Part shown: positions 1 to 8,946 of the stretch, piece by piece
Layout of the letters: each line of letters begins with the position of its first letter
How positions within the stretch are numbered: the first letter of the stretch is position 1
Assembly: GCF_016918855.1 (NCBI RefSeq)
Contig: NZ_JADKYB010000002.1
Span: 434,001 to 498,000 of the forward strand
DNA length: 64,000 nt
Source: Actinacidiphila acididurans
GTDB lineage: Bacteria > Actinomycetota > Actinomycetes > Streptomycetales > Streptomycetaceae
Direction of reading: 5' to 3'
Program-made: the position numbers and the translations under genes
The notes under the pieces: model-generated
Database searches by the model: none
Told to the model about the DNA's origin: nothing
The model's input: only the letters and a program-made list of their open reading frames with translations

Positions 1-41
1 TGTCACTCCCGACAACTCGCCGCAGATGGCACAATCGACGC

Positions 42-266
42 ATGGAGCGCGACGGCCAACTCGACCTGTACGGGGTCGTCGCCGCACGCCTGAAGCAGGC
101 GCACGCACGCGTTGCTCATCCCGAAGTCCCTGGTGAGACACGGCGGGAGTTGAGTCGGCGGCTGCTCGCGGTGACCGCCGCGGCGAAGCGTGATCTCGCC
201 GACGCGGCACGGCGTCTGGACGTGTTAACGGCTGAGTTGGACGAGCTCGGAATCCCCGATCGCTGA
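42..266 (+). CDS. Small hypothetical protein (74 aa) with a TTA codon
   Basis: I do not recognise a function. The 74-residue product is soluble, very rich in Arg, Ala, Leu and acidic residues, and looks almost entirely helical (two amphipathic helices, roughly residues 5-25 and 33-70, ending in ELGIPDR). It starts at ATG and stops about 130 bases before hupS, with the hupS promoter in between, so the two are probably separate units. Codon 62 (225-227) is TTA, the rare leucine codon read by the bldA tRNA in Streptomyces, so its translation may depend on growth stage. The region upstream is outside the window, so its own promoter cannot be judged. It could be spurious, but the codon bias and clean stop favour a real gene. 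Confidence 0.6.
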   Translation: MERDGQLDLYGVVAARLKQAHARVAHPEVPGETRRELSRRLLAVTAAAKRDLADAARRLDVLTAELDELGIPDR

Positions 267-320
267 TCACGCGGAGCACCGAGTTCGTTGCGGCACAAGG
301 GTGATTCGCCCGTTTCGTAT

Positions 321-349
321 TTGATTTGCGGTATATATCCGCCTAGCGT
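321..349 (+). promoter_or_regulatory. Candidate hupS promoter
   Basis: TTGATT (321-326) and TAGCGT (344-349) are separated by 17 bases, a good fit to the housekeeping sigma HrdB pattern. The spacer holds an AT-rich imperfect palindrome (GCGG, TATATAT, CCGC), unusual in this GC-rich sequence. The GTG start of hupS lies 51 bases downstream. Inferred from sequence only. Confidence 0.5.
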
Positions 350-399
350 GCGAAATCAGCCCGTACTCATTCGCCGGGCAAGTTTCCGAAGGGGAAGAC

Positions 400-990
400 G
401 TGAACAAGGCGCAGCTCGTAGAAGCGATTGCCGACAAGATGGGTGGGCGCCAGCCCGCCGCGGACGCGGTGGACGCGGTGCTCGACGCCATCGTCCGCGC
501 GGTGGTCTCCGGCGACCGGGTCTCGGTGACCGGGTTCGGTTCGTTCGAGAAGGTCGAGCGTCCGGCCCGCTACGCCCGCAACCCCCAGACCGGGGAGCGC
601 GTGCGGGTGAAGAAGACCTCCGTCCCGCGCTTCCGTGCGGGACAGGGCTTCAAGGACCTGGTCAGCGGCGTGAAGAAGCTTCCGCGCGGCGGCGAGGTGT
701 CCGTGAAGAAGGCGCCCAAGGGCAGCCTCAGCGGCGGGGCCGCGGCCACCGCCCGGACCACCACGAAGAAGGCGGCGGCCAAGAAGGCCACCACCAAGGC
801 GGCCGCGGCGAAGAAGACGACCGCGGCCAAGGCAGCGGCGGCGAAGAAGACCACCGCGGCCAAGAAGACCACGGCGAAGAAGGCGACGGCCAAGAAGAGC
901 GCCGCCAAGAAAGCCCCGGCCAAGAAGGCGACCGCGAAGAAGGCCCCGGCCAAGCGGGGCTCGACGCGCACACGCACCGCAGCGAGGTGA
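400..990 (+). CDS. hupS: HU-family nucleoid protein with lysine-rich tail (HupS type)
   Basis: Histone-like DNA-binding protein. Residues 1-92 form a canonical HU fold: N-terminal [13 protein letters not shown], the VTGFGSFE turn, and the DNA-binding arm with RNPQTGE. Residues from about 100 to 196 are a basic tail built from KKA, KKT and KKAPA repeats, like eukaryotic H1 and the tail of mycobacterial HupB. In Streptomyces this two-domain type is HupS, which in S. coelicolor is associated with sporulation and spore nucleoid compaction (established knowledge). Translation starts at GTG 400 after a purine-rich GAAGGGGAAG. The gene is monocistronic, with a candidate promoter at 321-349 and a hairpin terminator at 1027-1057. 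The tail's DNA is repetitive because of AAG/GCC codons; this is protein-level repetition, not a mobile repeat. Confidence 0.93.
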   Translation: MNKAQLVEAIADKMGGRQPAADAVDAVLDAIVRAVVSGDRVSVTGFGSFEKVERPARYARNPQTGERVRVKKTSVPRFRAGQGFKDLVSGVKKLPRGGEVSVKKAPKGSLSGGAAATARTTTKKAAAKKATTKAAAAKKTTAAKAAAAKKTTAAKKTTAKKATAKKSAAKKAPAKKATAKKAPAKRGSTRTRTAAR

Positions 991-1026
991 TAATCCGCCC
1001 GCACCGATGGACGCGGCCACGCGACG

Positions 1027-1057
1027 GGCCGGGCCCCCGCCCCAGGGGAGCCCGGCC
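1027..1057 (+). terminator. Hairpin terminator after hupS
   Basis: GGCCGGGC (1027-1034) pairs with GCCCGGCC (1050-1057), and C-rich and G-rich sequence inside can extend the stem. It is followed by TTCTTC. It lies 37 bases after the hupS stop. Confidence 0.55.
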
Positions 1058-1172
1058 TTCTTCATGTCCTGGCCCCGGCGTTCACGGTCCGGCACACACG
1101 ATCCGGGGCCCGGCTACGGCCTCGCGTCCGCCCGTACGGCCCCGTTGCCGCCGGTACGCTCCCGCGCCCGCC

Positions 1173-1391
1173 CTACGCCGCCGGGTCCGGGAACGTCTGC
1201 AGCGTCACGAACACCACCCGCCGCTCCGGGCCCGAACCCTCGGTACGGATGCGCACCCGCTGGCCCGGCCGCAGCAGCCGCAGCCGGCCGGCGTCGAAGG
1301 CGGATGCGTCGAACTCCAGCGGCGTGCCGTCGTCCAGCAGCACACTGCCGCTGCGGGTCGCGGGGTCGAAGGTGAACGCGGTTGCCTGCAT
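1173..1391 (-). CDS. Small conserved-type protein (72 aa), possible OB/cold-shock-like fold
   Basis: Short basic/acidic mixed protein [15 protein letters not shown]... with a pattern of alternating beta strands: [14 protein letters not shown], then [17 protein letters not shown], then [11 protein letters not shown]. The G-S-V...DDG...F spacing and the R-P-G-Q-R-V turn recall cold-shock or S1-like OB folds, but the RNP1/RNP2 aromatic motifs are not clearly present, so this is only a structural guess. It lies on the minus strand downstream of cofC, 79 bases from the cofC stop, and may be co-transcribed with it. No function can be assigned. Confidence 0.65.
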   Translation of the reverse strand: MQATAFTFDPATRSGSVLLDDGTPLEFDASAFDAGRLRLLRPGQRVRIRTEGSGPERRVVFVTLQTFPDPAA

Positions 1392-1470
1392 GCGCCCAGC
1401 TTAGGGCCGCATCGCGGGGGCGTATCGCGGCCGTACGGCCGGTCGTATCGCGGGCCGTGAGGCCGCCCGT

Positions 1471-2121
1471 TCAGTCCGCGATCACCAGGCCCGGCAGGGC
1501 GGCCGCGGTACGCGGCCCCACACCGAGCAGCACGGCGGCCCGCAGGTCCTCGGGGGTGTCCACGTCCTGGCGGACGGTGGGCACGGTGGGCAGGGTGATC
1601 TCGCGGGCGCCGGTGGCGAGGTGGCGGGCGCGCGAGGGGCCGCCGAAGGCGGGGGAGAGGTCGACGCCCGGCGGCGCGGCGAGCAGGGTCGTGCCCGTGC
1701 CGGCCGCGTCGGCCAGGAACGCCCGCGTCCCGGCCCCGGCCGCCGCGCGCAGCACCGCCCCCAGCTCGGCCGGCCGCAGAGCCGGCAGATCGCCGTTCAG
1801 CGCCGCGACCGGCGCGTCCCCGGCCCGCCGCCTGCTGTGCCCGGCGCCGTGCCGCAGCGCCGCGTTCAGCCCGGCGGCCGGCTCGTCCGCCACCACCAGC
1901 GCGCCCAGCGCGGCCAGCTCCGCGCCTGCGACCGGATCGTCGGTGACCACCGTCACCGCGCCCACCTCGGCGCACCCCAGCGCCGCCGCCACTGTGTCCA
2001 GCGCGAACGCCAGCGCCAGCGCGGGCCGGACCGCGCCCGCCGCCGCGGCCAGCCGGCTCTTGGCGACCGCCAGTGGCTTCAGGGGTACGACCAGCGACCA
2101 TTTCCCGGTGAAGTCCTCCAC
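1471..2121 (-). CDS. cofC: 2-phospho-L-lactate / phosphoenolpyruvate guanylyltransferase (CofC/FbiD)
   Basis: Activates the three-carbon precursor (phospholactate or, in actinobacteria, phosphoenolpyruvate) with GTP in coenzyme F420 biosynthesis, feeding FbiA/CofD. The 216-aa protein has the nucleotidyltransferase features expected: [14 protein letters not shown] at 11-24, VTDD at 59-62, AAGLNAAL at 82-89, NGDLPAL at 109-115 (metal-binding aspartate) and DVDTPEDL at 186-193. Length fits the family. It is on the minus strand, divergent from the acyltransferase gene, with the start 152 bases from that gene's GTG; the other fbi genes are not in the window. The N-terminus (MEDFTGKW) is the first start in the frame near a plausible promoter region. 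Confidence 0.9.
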   Translation of the reverse strand: MEDFTGKWSLVVPLKPLAVAKSRLAAAAGAVRPALALAFALDTVAAALGCAEVGAVTVVTDDPVAGAELAALGALVVADEPAAGLNAALRHGAGHSRRRAGDAPVAALNGDLPALRPAELGAVLRAAAGAGTRAFLADAAGTGTTLLAAPPGVDLSPAFGGPSRARHLATGAREITLPTVPTVRQDVDTPEDLRAAVLLGVGPRTAAALPGLVIAD

Positions 2122-2273
2122 TCACCCATTGTGGAAGGCGCGGCTCGCAACAGAAGGACACGGGTGCCCCCCGCGGCGGGCAGGGGTGGCGTTAACCTCT
2201 CGGTACCGCCATCCTCGGCGGCCGAACGGGCGCCGCACCGCAGGGGGCGCCGACGCAACGAAGAGGAGTCCGG

Positions 2274-3170
2274 GTGTCCCGCCGCAGAATCGGTTTCTGG
2301 TACCGCCTGGCGGCCGTCATCGTGAAGCCGCCGCTCATTGCGCTGATGAAGCGGGATTGGCGGGGAATGGAGCACATTCCGGCCGACGGCGGATTCCTCA
2401 CGGCGGTGAACCACAACTCGTACATCGACCCGTTCGCCTATGCGCATTTCCAGTACAACACCGGCCGCGTGCCCCGCTTCCTGGCCAAGGCGTCGCTGTT
2501 CGACCCGCCGGTGGCGGGCCACTTCATGCGCAGCCTCGGGCAGATCCCGGTGGTCCGGGCCACCACCGACGCCGCCGTGGCCTTCCGGGCGGCCGTCGAG
2601 GCGGTCAACAAGGGCGAGTGCGTGGTCTTCTACCCCGAGGGCACCCTCACCCGCGACCCGGAGATGTGGCCCATGGTCGGCAAGACCGGGGTGGCCCGGG
2701 TCGCCCTGCTCACCAAGGCCCCGGTCATCCCGATCGCCCAGTGGGGCGCCAACGAGGTGCTCGCGCCCTACACCAAGAAGGCGAAGCTGTTCCCCCGCAA
2801 GACCCACCGCGTACTGGCCGGCCCGCCGGTGGACCTGAGCGCGTACTACGGCAAGGAGCCCAACGCCGAAGTGCTGCGCGAGGTCACCGAGACCATCATG
2901 ACCGCTGTGAAGGACCTGCTCGCCGAAGTACGCGGCGAACCCGCCCCCGCGGGCCTGTACGACCCGCGCAAGGGCCGCCGCAGCGCCGCGCTGCCCGCCC
3001 CGGACGCCGCCGACGCCACAGAAGCCACGAACGCCGCGGCGCCCGCGACCGTACCCGCGCAGGACCAGGACGTCCCGGAGGCCGCGCCGGCCCACGACGC
3101 CCCGGACACCGGCCGGCTGGCCGGGGAAGCCGCCGGGGAGACGGCCGGGGAAGCGCAGGAGGGCGCATGA
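2274..3170 (+). CDS. 1-acyl-sn-glycerol-3-phosphate acyltransferase (PlsC family)
   Basis: Transfers an acyl chain to lysophosphatidate in membrane phospholipid synthesis. The PlsC domain spans about residues 10-225: the HX4D catalytic motif is H47-N-S-Y-I-D52, the glycerol-phosphate motif is FYPEGT at 119-124, and VIPIAQWG follows. From about residue 235 to 298 there is an Ala/Pro/Glu/Thr-rich disordered tail that is not part of the enzyme fold. The GTG start at 2274 follows a GAAGAGGAG ribosome-binding site. The stop overlaps the ATG of gpsA (ATGA, 3167-3170), so glycerol-3-phosphate supply and acylation are translationally coupled. The exact acyl acceptor cannot be read from sequence. Confidence 0.9.
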   Translation: MSRRRIGFWYRLAAVIVKPPLIALMKRDWRGMEHIPADGGFLTAVNHNSYIDPFAYAHFQYNTGRVPRFLAKASLFDPPVAGHFMRSLGQIPVVRATTDAAVAFRAAVEAVNKGECVVFYPEGTLTRDPEMWPMVGKTGVARVALLTKAPVIPIAQWGANEVLAPYTKKAKLFPRKTHRVLAGPPVDLSAYYGKEPNAEVLREVTETIMTAVKDLLAEVRGEPAPAGLYDPRKGRRSAALPAPDAADATEATNAAAPATVPAQDQDVPEAAPAHDAPDTGRLAGEAAGETAGEAQEGA

Positions 3171-4168
3171 CGGTCCGCTGCGCGGTCTTCGGCACCGGCT
3201 CGTGGGGCACCGCCTTCGCGACGGTGCTCGCCGACGCCGGCTGCGAGGTGGCGCTGTGGGGCCGCAGGCCCGGGATCGCCGCCGCCATCAACGCCACCCG
3301 CACCAACCCCGACTACTTCCCCGGCCTGGAACTGCCGCCCTCGGTCACCGCGACCGCGGACGCGGCCGAGGCCGCCCGGGGCGCCGAACTCGTCTTCCTC
3401 GCCGTTCCCGCCCAGTCGCTGCGCGCCAACCTGGCCGACTGGGCGCCGCTGATGCGCTCCGACGCGGTGCTGGTCAGCCTGATGAAAGGCGTCGAACTCG
3501 GCACCGCCAAGCGGATGAGCGAGGTCATCGAGGAGGTGGCAAAGGCCGGATCGGACCGCGTCGCCGTGCTGTCCGGCCCCAACCTCGCCGGGGAGATCGC
3601 CGACCGGCAGCCCGCCGCGTCCGTGGTCGCCTGCCGGGACGAGGCCGTGGCCCGCCGGATCCAGGCCGCCTGCCACACCTCGTACTTCCGCCCCTACACC
3701 AACACCGACGTGGTGGGCTGCGAACTCGGCGGCGCGGTGAAGAACGTGATCGCGCTCGCGGTCGGCATCGCCGGCGGCATGGGACTGGGCGACAACACCA
3801 AGGCGTCGCTGATCACCCGCGGCCTGGCCGAGACCACCCGGCTGGGACTGGCCATGGGCGCCGACCCGTACACCTTCGCGGGCCTGGCCGGCATGGGCGA
3901 CCTGGTCGCCACCTGCTCCTCGCCGCTGTCCCGCAACAACACCTTCGGCCACAACCTCGGCCGCGGCATGAGCCTGAGCGAGACCATCGCGCACACCCGG
4001 CAGACCGCGGAAGGCGTCAAGTCCTGCGAATCGGTGGCCGACCTGGCCCGCAGGCACGGCGTCGACATGCCGATCACGGAGACCGTGGTCGACATCGTCC
4101 ACAACGGGAAGCCACCCCTGGTAGCCGTCAAGGAGTTGATGTCACGCTCCGCGAAGCCGGAACGGTAA
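3167..4168 (+). CDS. gpsA: Glycerol-3-phosphate dehydrogenase [NAD(P)+]
   Basis: Interconverts dihydroxyacetone phosphate and sn-glycerol 3-phosphate, the backbone for phospholipids. The 333-aa product has an N-terminal Rossmann motif ([10 protein letters not shown] near residue 9), the [10 protein letters not shown] segment, the catalytic lysine region [12 protein letters not shown], and GMGDLVATC followed by SRNN and NLGRG in the C-terminal helical domain, all standard for GpsA. The ATG start overlaps the upstream acyltransferase stop by 4 bases. The ddl gene begins 13 bases after its stop, so the three form an operon. Confidence 0.96.
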   Translation: MTVRCAVFGTGSWGTAFATVLADAGCEVALWGRRPGIAAAINATRTNPDYFPGLELPPSVTATADAAEAARGAELVFLAVPAQSLRANLADWAPLMRSDAVLVSLMKGVELGTAKRMSEVIEEVAKAGSDRVAVLSGPNLAGEIADRQPAASVVACRDEAVARRIQAACHTSYFRPYTNTDVVGCELGGAVKNVIALAVGIAGGMGLGDNTKASLITRGLAETTRLGLAMGADPYTFAGLAGMGDLVATCSSPLSRNNTFGHNLGRGMSLSETIAHTRQTAEGVKSCESVADLARRHGVDMPITETVVDIVHNGKPPLVAVKELMSRSAKPER

Positions 4169-4180
4169 GGTCAACGCGAT

Positions 4181-5317
4181 ATGAACCACGTGCAGAAATC
4201 CGAGCGCAAGCCGCGCGTCGCCGTCGTCTTCGGCGGCCGCAGTTCCGAGCACGGCGTGTCCGTGGTGACCGCGGCCAGCGTGCTGCGTGCCATCGACCGC
4301 GACAGGTACGACGTCCTGCCCATCGGTATCACCACCGAAGGCCGCTGGGCGCTGACCGCCGACGAACCCGAGCGGATGGCGATCGAGGACCGCCGGATGC
4401 CCAGCGTCGAGCAGGTCACCGACCACGAGGGCGCCGTGGTGCTGCCCGTCGACCCCGGCAGCCGCGAGGTCGTCTACACCGAACCCGGCGCCGTGCCCAA
4501 GGCGCTCGGCGAGGTCGACGTCGTCCTGCCCCTGCTGCACGGCCCCTACGGCGAGGACGGCACCCTCCAGGGCCTGCTGGAGCTCTCCGGAGTCCCCTAC
4601 GTCGGCGCGGGCGTGCTCGCGTCCGCCGTCGGCATGGACAAGGAGTACATGAAACGTATCTTCACCTCCTACGGGCTGGCCGTCGGCCCGTACACGGTGA
4701 TCCGCCCCCGCGAGTGGGAGCGGGACCCGGCCGCGGTGCGGGCCCGGATCGGGGAGTTCGCCGCCGAGCACGGCTGGCCGCTGTTCGTGAAGCCCGCCCG
4801 GGCCGGCTCGTCCTTCGGGATCAGCAAGGCGGAGGGTCCCGACGCGCTGGACGCCGCCATCGAAGAGGCCCGTCGGCACGACCCCAAGGTGATCGTCGAG
4901 GCGCTGCTGCGCGGCCGCGAGATCGAGTGCGGTGTCCTGGAGTTCGAGGACGGCCCGCGCGCCTCGGTGCCCGCCGAGATCCCGCCGGTGAGCGCGCACG
5001 ACTTCTACGACTTCGAGGCCAAGTACATCGACTCCGCCGAGGGCGTGGTGCCCGCGCCGCTCACCCCCGAGCAGACCGCGCGGGTGCAGGAACTGGCCGT
5101 GCAGGCCTTCGAGGCGGTCTCCTGCGAGGGCCTGGTGCGCGCCGACTTCTTCCTGCTGGACAGCGGCGAGTTCGTGATCAACGAGATCAACACCATGCCC
5201 GGCTTCACGCCGATCTCGATGTACCCGCGGATGTGGCAGGAGAGCGGGGTCGACTACCCGCAGTTGATCGACCTGCTGATCCAGGCCGCCCTGCGCCGCT
5301 CCACCGGCCTGCGCTGA
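4181..5317 (+). CDS. ddl: D-alanine--D-alanine ligase
   Basis: ATP-grasp ligase that joins two D-alanines for the peptidoglycan stem peptide. The 378-aa sequence has VVFGGRSSEHGVSV (about 14-27), LLHGPYGEDGT, the ATP-grasp lysine region FVKPARAGSSFGI, the FEAKY omega-loop tyrosine typical of D-Ala-D-Ala rather than D-Ala-D-Lac ligases, and the C-terminal EINTMPGFT metal-binding motif. It follows gpsA closely (ATG 4181) and ends just before a bidirectional hairpin. Nothing suggests a vancomycin-resistance variant. Confidence 0.95.
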   Translation: MNHVQKSERKPRVAVVFGGRSSEHGVSVVTAASVLRAIDRDRYDVLPIGITTEGRWALTADEPERMAIEDRRMPSVEQVTDHEGAVVLPVDPGSREVVYTEPGAVPKALGEVDVVLPLLHGPYGEDGTLQGLLELSGVPYVGAGVLASAVGMDKEYMKRIFTSYGLAVGPYTVIRPREWERDPAAVRARIGEFAAEHGWPLFVKPARAGSSFGISKAEGPDALDAAIEEARRHDPKVIVEALLRGREIECGVLEFEDGPRASVPAEIPPVSAHDFYDFEAKYIDSAEGVVPAPLTPEQTARVQELAVQAFEAVSCEGLVRADFFLLDSGEFVINEINTMPGFTPISMYPRMWQESGVDYPQLIDLLIQAALRRSTGLR

Positions 5318-5323
5318 ACCGGG

Positions 5324-5368
5324 ACCGGCCCCGTACCCCCGGGCCTTCGGGGGCCCATCGGGGCCGGT
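5324..5368. terminator. Bidirectional hairpin between ddl and the DUF3515 gene
   Basis: ACCGGCCCC (5324-5332) pairs with GGGGCCGGT (5360-5368), with a second C-rich/G-rich stem around TTCG inside. It sits between the convergent ddl and DUF3515 genes and can end both transcripts. Confidence 0.65.
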
Positions 5369-5382
5369 ACTCCCGCGTGGGC

Positions 5383-5871
5383 TCAGATGCCCTCGGGGAC
5401 GGTACGTTTCACCGCGCCCGCCAGGTCGGTCAGCGGATCGAGGTCGCCGGCCCACTTCTTGGGCAGCGTCACCTCGACGTACGCCTTGCGCAGCGTGGTG
5501 GTCAGCCGGAACTTCCCGCCCGGCTGCTGCTCGATCACCCACCCCACCCCGTCCACGCTCACCGCGTCGGCGTCGGGGTTGCGGTCGACGACCGGCTCCT
5601 GCACTCCGCAGCGCAGCACGATCGCCGGCGAGCCCCACCCCGCGGTCAGATCGGAGACCGGCTTGAGATCATGCCGGGGGAGTCCGTCCACCCGCGAGGG
5701 CAGGGCCGCGTGCAGAGCCCGGCAGTACGACGCCACCTGCGGGTCGGGTATCGGTACCGAAAGCGCTCCGTCCGCACCGGACGGATCCGCGGTGAACGCG
5801 TAGACCGCCGCCGCGGAACCCACGGCGACGGCGGACACGGCAATCAGCACGATCCGGCGATACATCATCAC
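5383..5871 (-). CDS. DUF3515 membrane-anchored or secreted protein
   Basis: 162-aa protein with an N-terminal hydrophobic segment (about residues 7-26, IVLIAVSAVAVGSAAAVYAF) preceded by an Arg, so it is anchored to or exported across the membrane. The remainder matches the actinobacterial DUF3515 pattern as I know it: VPIPDPQVASYCRALHAALP, a W-G-S-P-A-I-V-L-R-C-G core with two cysteines (C48 and C87, roughly) that could form a disulfide, and a GGKFRLTTT...VEVTLPK C-terminal part. No biochemical role is established. It is downstream of the stand-alone Lrp-type gene on the minus strand (41-base gap), so they are probably co-transcribed. Confidence 0.85.
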   Translation of the reverse strand: MMMYRRIVLIAVSAVAVGSAAAVYAFTADPSGADGALSVPIPDPQVASYCRALHAALPSRVDGLPRHDLKPVSDLTAGWGSPAIVLRCGVQEPVVDRNPDADAVSVDGVGWVIEQQPGGKFRLTTTLRKAYVEVTLPKKWAGDLDPLTDLAGAVKRTVPEGI

Positions 5872-5912
5872 CGGGCGAGCATAGTCGGGGGTCGAAGAGG
5901 ACTGGACGAGAG

Positions 5913-6146
5913 CTAGATATGGACCACGGGACAGGTAAGTGTGCGGGTGATCCCGTCCACTTGCTGGACTCTGGCCACCACCATGCGGCCGAGCTCGTCG
6001 ACCGTGTCGGCCTGCGCGCGCACGATCACGTCGTACGGCCCCGTGACGTCCTCGGCCTGGATCACACCGTCGATCTTGGAGATCACCTCCGCTACTGCCG
6101 AGGCCTTGCCGACCTCGGTCTGAATCAGGATGTACGCCTGTACCAC
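5913..6146 (-). CDS. Stand-alone Lrp/AsnC ligand-binding (RAM) domain protein
   Basis: The 77-aa product (start VVQAYILIQTEVGKA) is only the C-terminal RAM domain of Lrp/AsnC regulators, with the beta-alpha-beta pattern, the GPYDVIV strand and the TRTLTCPVV C-terminal strand; there is no helix-turn-helix. The frame is open further upstream, but GTG at 6144-6146 is preceded by a strong GGAGG site and matches the usual domain start. Such proteins assemble into oligomers that bind amino acids and may modulate full-length Lrp partners; that role is inferred. It is divergent from thiL across a 249-bp gap of C-rich, GACC-repeating sequence in which I see no clear operator. Confidence 0.85.
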   Translation of the reverse strand: MVQAYILIQTEVGKASAVAEVISKIDGVIQAEDVTGPYDVIVRAQADTVDELGRMVVARVQQVDGITRTLTCPVVHI

Positions 6147-6395
6147 GGAACCTCCAGGGCGGCTTCGAGGATCATGTGGGAAAGGGGACGCCACGTTACC
6201 GCGTCGTCGCACGCAGCGGGGAGACCCGCGCGGGAGCCGGCACCCCCTTTTTCCACGGGTTTTCCGGGGCCCCGGCCCCACCCGACCGCACCACCCGACT
6301 GCTGGACCGACCGGCAGACCGACCGCACCTGACAGACGCAGACCGGACCGACACACACGCAGGCGAGAGCCGACGAGAGCCGAGGGGACCAAGGG

Positions 6396-7361
6396 ATGAA
6401 GGGGACTGTGGGCGAGCTGGGGGAGTTCGGGCTCATCAGGGAGCTGACCTCCCGCCTCACCTCGACCCCCGCGGTGCAGCTCGGCCCGGGTGACGACGCG
6501 GCCGTGATCGCCGCGCCCGACCGCCGGGTCGTGGCCACCACCGACGTGCTGCTGGAGGGCCGGCACTTCCGCCGCGACTGGTCCACCGCCTACGACGTGG
6601 GCCGCAAGGCCGCCGCGCAGAACCTCGCCGACATCGCCGCCATGGGCGCGATGCCCACCGCGGTGCTGCTGGGCCTGGTCGTCCCCGCCGACCTGCCCGC
6701 CACCTGGCCGGTCGAGCTGATGGACGGCATCCGTGACGAGTGCCAGGTCGCCGGCGCGGCCGTGGTCGGCGGCGACGTGGTGCGCGGCGACACCATCACG
6801 GTCGCCGTCACCGCACTGGGGGACCTGCGCAACCGGCCGCCCGTCACCCGATCGGGAGCCCGGCCGGGCGACCTGATCGCCGTCACCGGCTGGCTCGGCT
6901 GGTCCGCGGCCGGTTACGCCGTGCTCTCCCGCGGCTTCCGCTCCCCGCGCGCCTTCGTCGAGGCCCACCGCCGGCCCGAACCCCCGTACCACGCCGGGCC
7001 CGCGGCCGCCGAACTCGGCGCCACCGCCATGACCGACATCAGCGACGGCCTGGTCGCCGACCTCGGCCATGTCGCCGCCGCCAGCCGAGCCGACATCGAC
7101 CTGCGCTCGGCCGCGATAGATGTGCCCGCCCAGATGGCCGACATCGGCCAGGCCGTCGGCGTCGACCCGCTGCACTGGGTGCTCACCGGCGGCGAGGACC
7201 ACGCGATCGCCGCCGCCTTCCCCCCGGACGTCAAACTGCCCGCCCGCTGGCGGGTCATCGGCGAGGTCGGTCCCGTGGCCGGCCGCACCCCCCAGGTCAC
7301 CGTGGACGGCGCGCCCTGGGAGACCGCCGGCGGCTGGGACCACTTCGGCGACCGGCCGTGA
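6396..7361 (+). CDS. thiL: Thiamine-monophosphate kinase
   Basis: Phosphorylates thiamine monophosphate to thiamine diphosphate with ATP, the last step of cofactor synthesis. The 321-aa protein has the PurM-like fold signatures: GPGDDAAV at 30-37, [11 protein letters not shown] at 48-58, the [10 protein letters not shown] segment, and the [11 protein letters not shown] motif, with GGEDHAI near the C-terminus. ATG 6396 is preceded by a GAGGGGACC-type site. The stop overlaps the GTG of thiD (GTGA), so the two thiamine genes are translationally coupled. No TPP riboswitch is seen here, unlike the transporter operon at 59.9 kb. Confidence 0.95.
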   Translation: MKGTVGELGEFGLIRELTSRLTSTPAVQLGPGDDAAVIAAPDRRVVATTDVLLEGRHFRRDWSTAYDVGRKAAAQNLADIAAMGAMPTAVLLGLVVPADLPATWPVELMDGIRDECQVAGAAVVGGDVVRGDTITVAVTALGDLRNRPPVTRSGARPGDLIAVTGWLGWSAAGYAVLSRGFRSPRAFVEAHRRPEPPYHAGPAAAELGATAMTDISDGLVADLGHVAAASRADIDLRSAAIDVPAQMADIGQAVGVDPLHWVLTGGEDHAIAAAFPPDVKLPARWRVIGEVGPVAGRTPQVTVDGAPWETAGGWDHFGDRP

Positions 7362-8185
7362 CCCCGCAGGCCCCGCCGGCCCGGACCCCCGCCCGGGTGC
7401 TCACGATCGCCGGCTCCGACTCGGCCGGCGGGGCCGGCATCCAGGCCGACCTGAAGACGATGCTGGCCCTCGGCGTGCACGGGATGAGCGTGGTCACCGC
7501 GGTGACCGCCCAGAACTCCCTCGGTGTGCACGGCGTCTGGGAACTGCCGCAGGAGGCGGTACGCGCCCAGTTCCGCGCGGTCGCCGACGACATCGGGGTC
7601 CAGGCCGTCAAGACCGGCATGCTCGCCTCGGCCCCGCTCGTGGCCACCGTGGCCGGCCTGCTCACCGAAGTGGACGCGCCCGTCGTGGTGGACCCCGTCG
7701 GGGTCTCCAAGCACGGTGACCGGCTGCTGGCCGAACAGGCGCTGGAGACCGTACGCACCGAGCTGCTGCCCGTCGCCACGGTCGCCACCCCCAACCTCGA
7801 CGAGGTCGCCGACCTTACCGGGGTGGTCGTCGAGCACGAACGCGACCTGCCGGCCGCCGCCCGCGCGGTCCTCGCGCACGGCCCGCGCTGGGTGCTCGTC
7901 AAGGGCGGCCACCTCGGGGCCGGCAGCGACGCGGTGGACCTGCTCACCGACGGCCACCACCAGCACCGGTTCCGCGCCCCCCGGCTGCCCGTCACCCACA
8001 CCCACGGCACCGGCTGCACCCTGGCCAGCGCCATCGCCTCGTACCTGGCACTGGGTCACGAGGTGCCGCGAGCGGTGGAACTCGCCAAGGACTACGTGAC
8101 CGGCGCCATTGCGGCGGGTTTCCCGCTCGGCGCCGGCATCGGCCCCGTCGACCACGGCTGGCGCGGCCGGGACCCCGGACACTGA
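7358..8185 (+). CDS. thiD: Hydroxymethylpyrimidine/phosphomethylpyrimidine kinase
   Basis: Phosphorylates HMP and HMP-P to make the pyrimidine half of thiamine. The 275-aa ribokinase-fold protein begins [14 protein letters not shown], then [39 protein letters not shown] (dimetal/substrate region) and the anion-hole motif [11 protein letters not shown] near residue 225. GTG 7358 overlaps the thiL stop by 4 bases. A perfect-looking hairpin at 8202-8239 follows. The open frame extends far upstream, but only as a shadow across thiL. Confidence 0.94.
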   Translation: MTPQAPPARTPARVLTIAGSDSAGGAGIQADLKTMLALGVHGMSVVTAVTAQNSLGVHGVWELPQEAVRAQFRAVADDIGVQAVKTGMLASAPLVATVAGLLTEVDAPVVVDPVGVSKHGDRLLAEQALETVRTELLPVATVATPNLDEVADLTGVVVEHERDLPAAARAVLAHGPRWVLVKGGHLGAGSDAVDLLTDGHHQHRFRAPRLPVTHTHGTGCTLASAIASYLALGHEVPRAVELAKDYVTGAIAAGFPLGAGIGPVDHGWRGRDPGH

Positions 8186-8201
8186 AACACCCCTGACAAC
8201 G

Positions 8202-8239
8202 CCGGAAGCCGACCCGCCCGGGGGCGGATCGGCTTCCGG
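8202..8239. terminator. Bidirectional terminator between thiD and rpmB
   Basis: CCGGAAGCCGACCC (8202-8215) pairs with GGATCGGCTTCCGG (8226-8239), 14 bases with one mismatch and a 10-base loop. It lies between convergent thiD and rpmB. Confidence 0.75.
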
Positions 8240-8325
8240 AGAGCCGCAAGGGCTGACATTCGCATGGACGCGCGGGCCGGTGAGTGACCGGACCGGCTCC
8301 GCGCGGGCGGAGCGGTACTACTCGC

Positions 8326-8511
8326 TCAGCGCGTCACCTTGCCGGCCTTGATGCACGAGGTGCAGACATTGAGCCGCTTCGGCGTCTTCCCGACGACCGC
8401 ACGAACGCGCTGGATGTTGGGGTTCCAACGACGCGGAGTACGGCGGTGCGAGTGGGAGATGCTGTTGCCGAAGCCCGGCCCCTTGCCGCAGACATCACAG
8501 GTTGCAGCCAC
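8326..8511 (-). CDS. rpmB: 50S ribosomal protein L28, zinc-binding (C+) type
   Basis: 61-aa L28 with [19 protein letters not shown], the [12 protein letters not shown] core and [10 protein letters not shown] at the C-terminus. The two CxxC pairs (C5/C8 and near C50/C53) form the zinc ribbon of the C+ paralogue, so this is the zinc-replete form; Streptomyces often encode a cysteine-free (C-) copy under Zur control elsewhere (established knowledge, not seen here). It is transcribed alone on the minus strand, away from the repeat-rich gap upstream. Confidence 0.96.
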   Translation of the reverse strand: MAATCDVCGKGPGFGNSISHSHRRTPRRWNPNIQRVRAVVGKTPKRLNVCTSCIKAGKVTR

Positions 8512-8628
8512 GGGTCACTCCAAAGACTTCAGATACACGTACGATGAAAAACCCGAGGAGACCTCGGGCAACCGGAGCAGCATACAACGCCCGCTCCCGT
8601 ACCTCGAAATTACCACGACCGAACGGTG

Positions 8629-8839
8629 GGCGGTTCGCCCGGAGTACCCGGGGGCGCGGGGAACTGCGCGAGCAACCGGCCACCGGCCGGTGGTCCGGAC
8701 ACGACAGCAACAGCCCCTTCGGGCCGGTGGCGACCCGCGCCACGGATGTGGCTGAGCGCGCAGTTCCCCGCGCCCCTTCGGGGCACTCCTGGCGAGCCCC
8801 GCGGCGCAGCCGCGGCCCGGGTACTCCCGGCGAACCGCC
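8629..8839. repeat. Nested ~210-bp inverted-repeat element
   Basis: In the 435-bp gap between rpmB and the DhaL-domain gene. Outer arms 8629-8652 (starting GGCGGTTCGCC, ending TACCCGGG) and 8816-8839 are complementary over 24 bases apart from one position. Inner arms near 8654-8670 and 8757-8775 share the GCGCGGGGAACTGCGCG core, and a smaller CCGG/CCGG hairpin sits between them. From memory, the inner arm is a very common intergenic sequence in Streptomyces genomes. No ORF with credible coding character is inside. It could act as a terminator or RNA-folding element; it has no transposase. The rest of the gap (8512-8628, 8840-8946) shows nothing except the ribosome-binding site of the next gene. 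Confidence 0.75.
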
Positions 8840-8946
8840 CCGCCGCCAGGCGGGACCCGAGCCCGGGCGAAAACTCCGAGCCGGAATCGCGGCACCCTCC
8901 CGGATAGGCTCAACCACGTCAGTCAAGCAACTCCGCAGGAGGACCC

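Noticed and set aside
400..990. Dense AAG-GCC repeats in hupS looking like a tandem-repeat element
   Set aside because: They encode the lysine/alanine tail known in HupS/HupB proteins; the periodicity is irregular and codon-based.
8512..8946. ORFs in the gap between rpmB and the FakA-like gene
   Set aside because: They are Pro/Gly/Arg/Ala-rich frames across inverted repeats, occur on both strands, and have no family resemblance.
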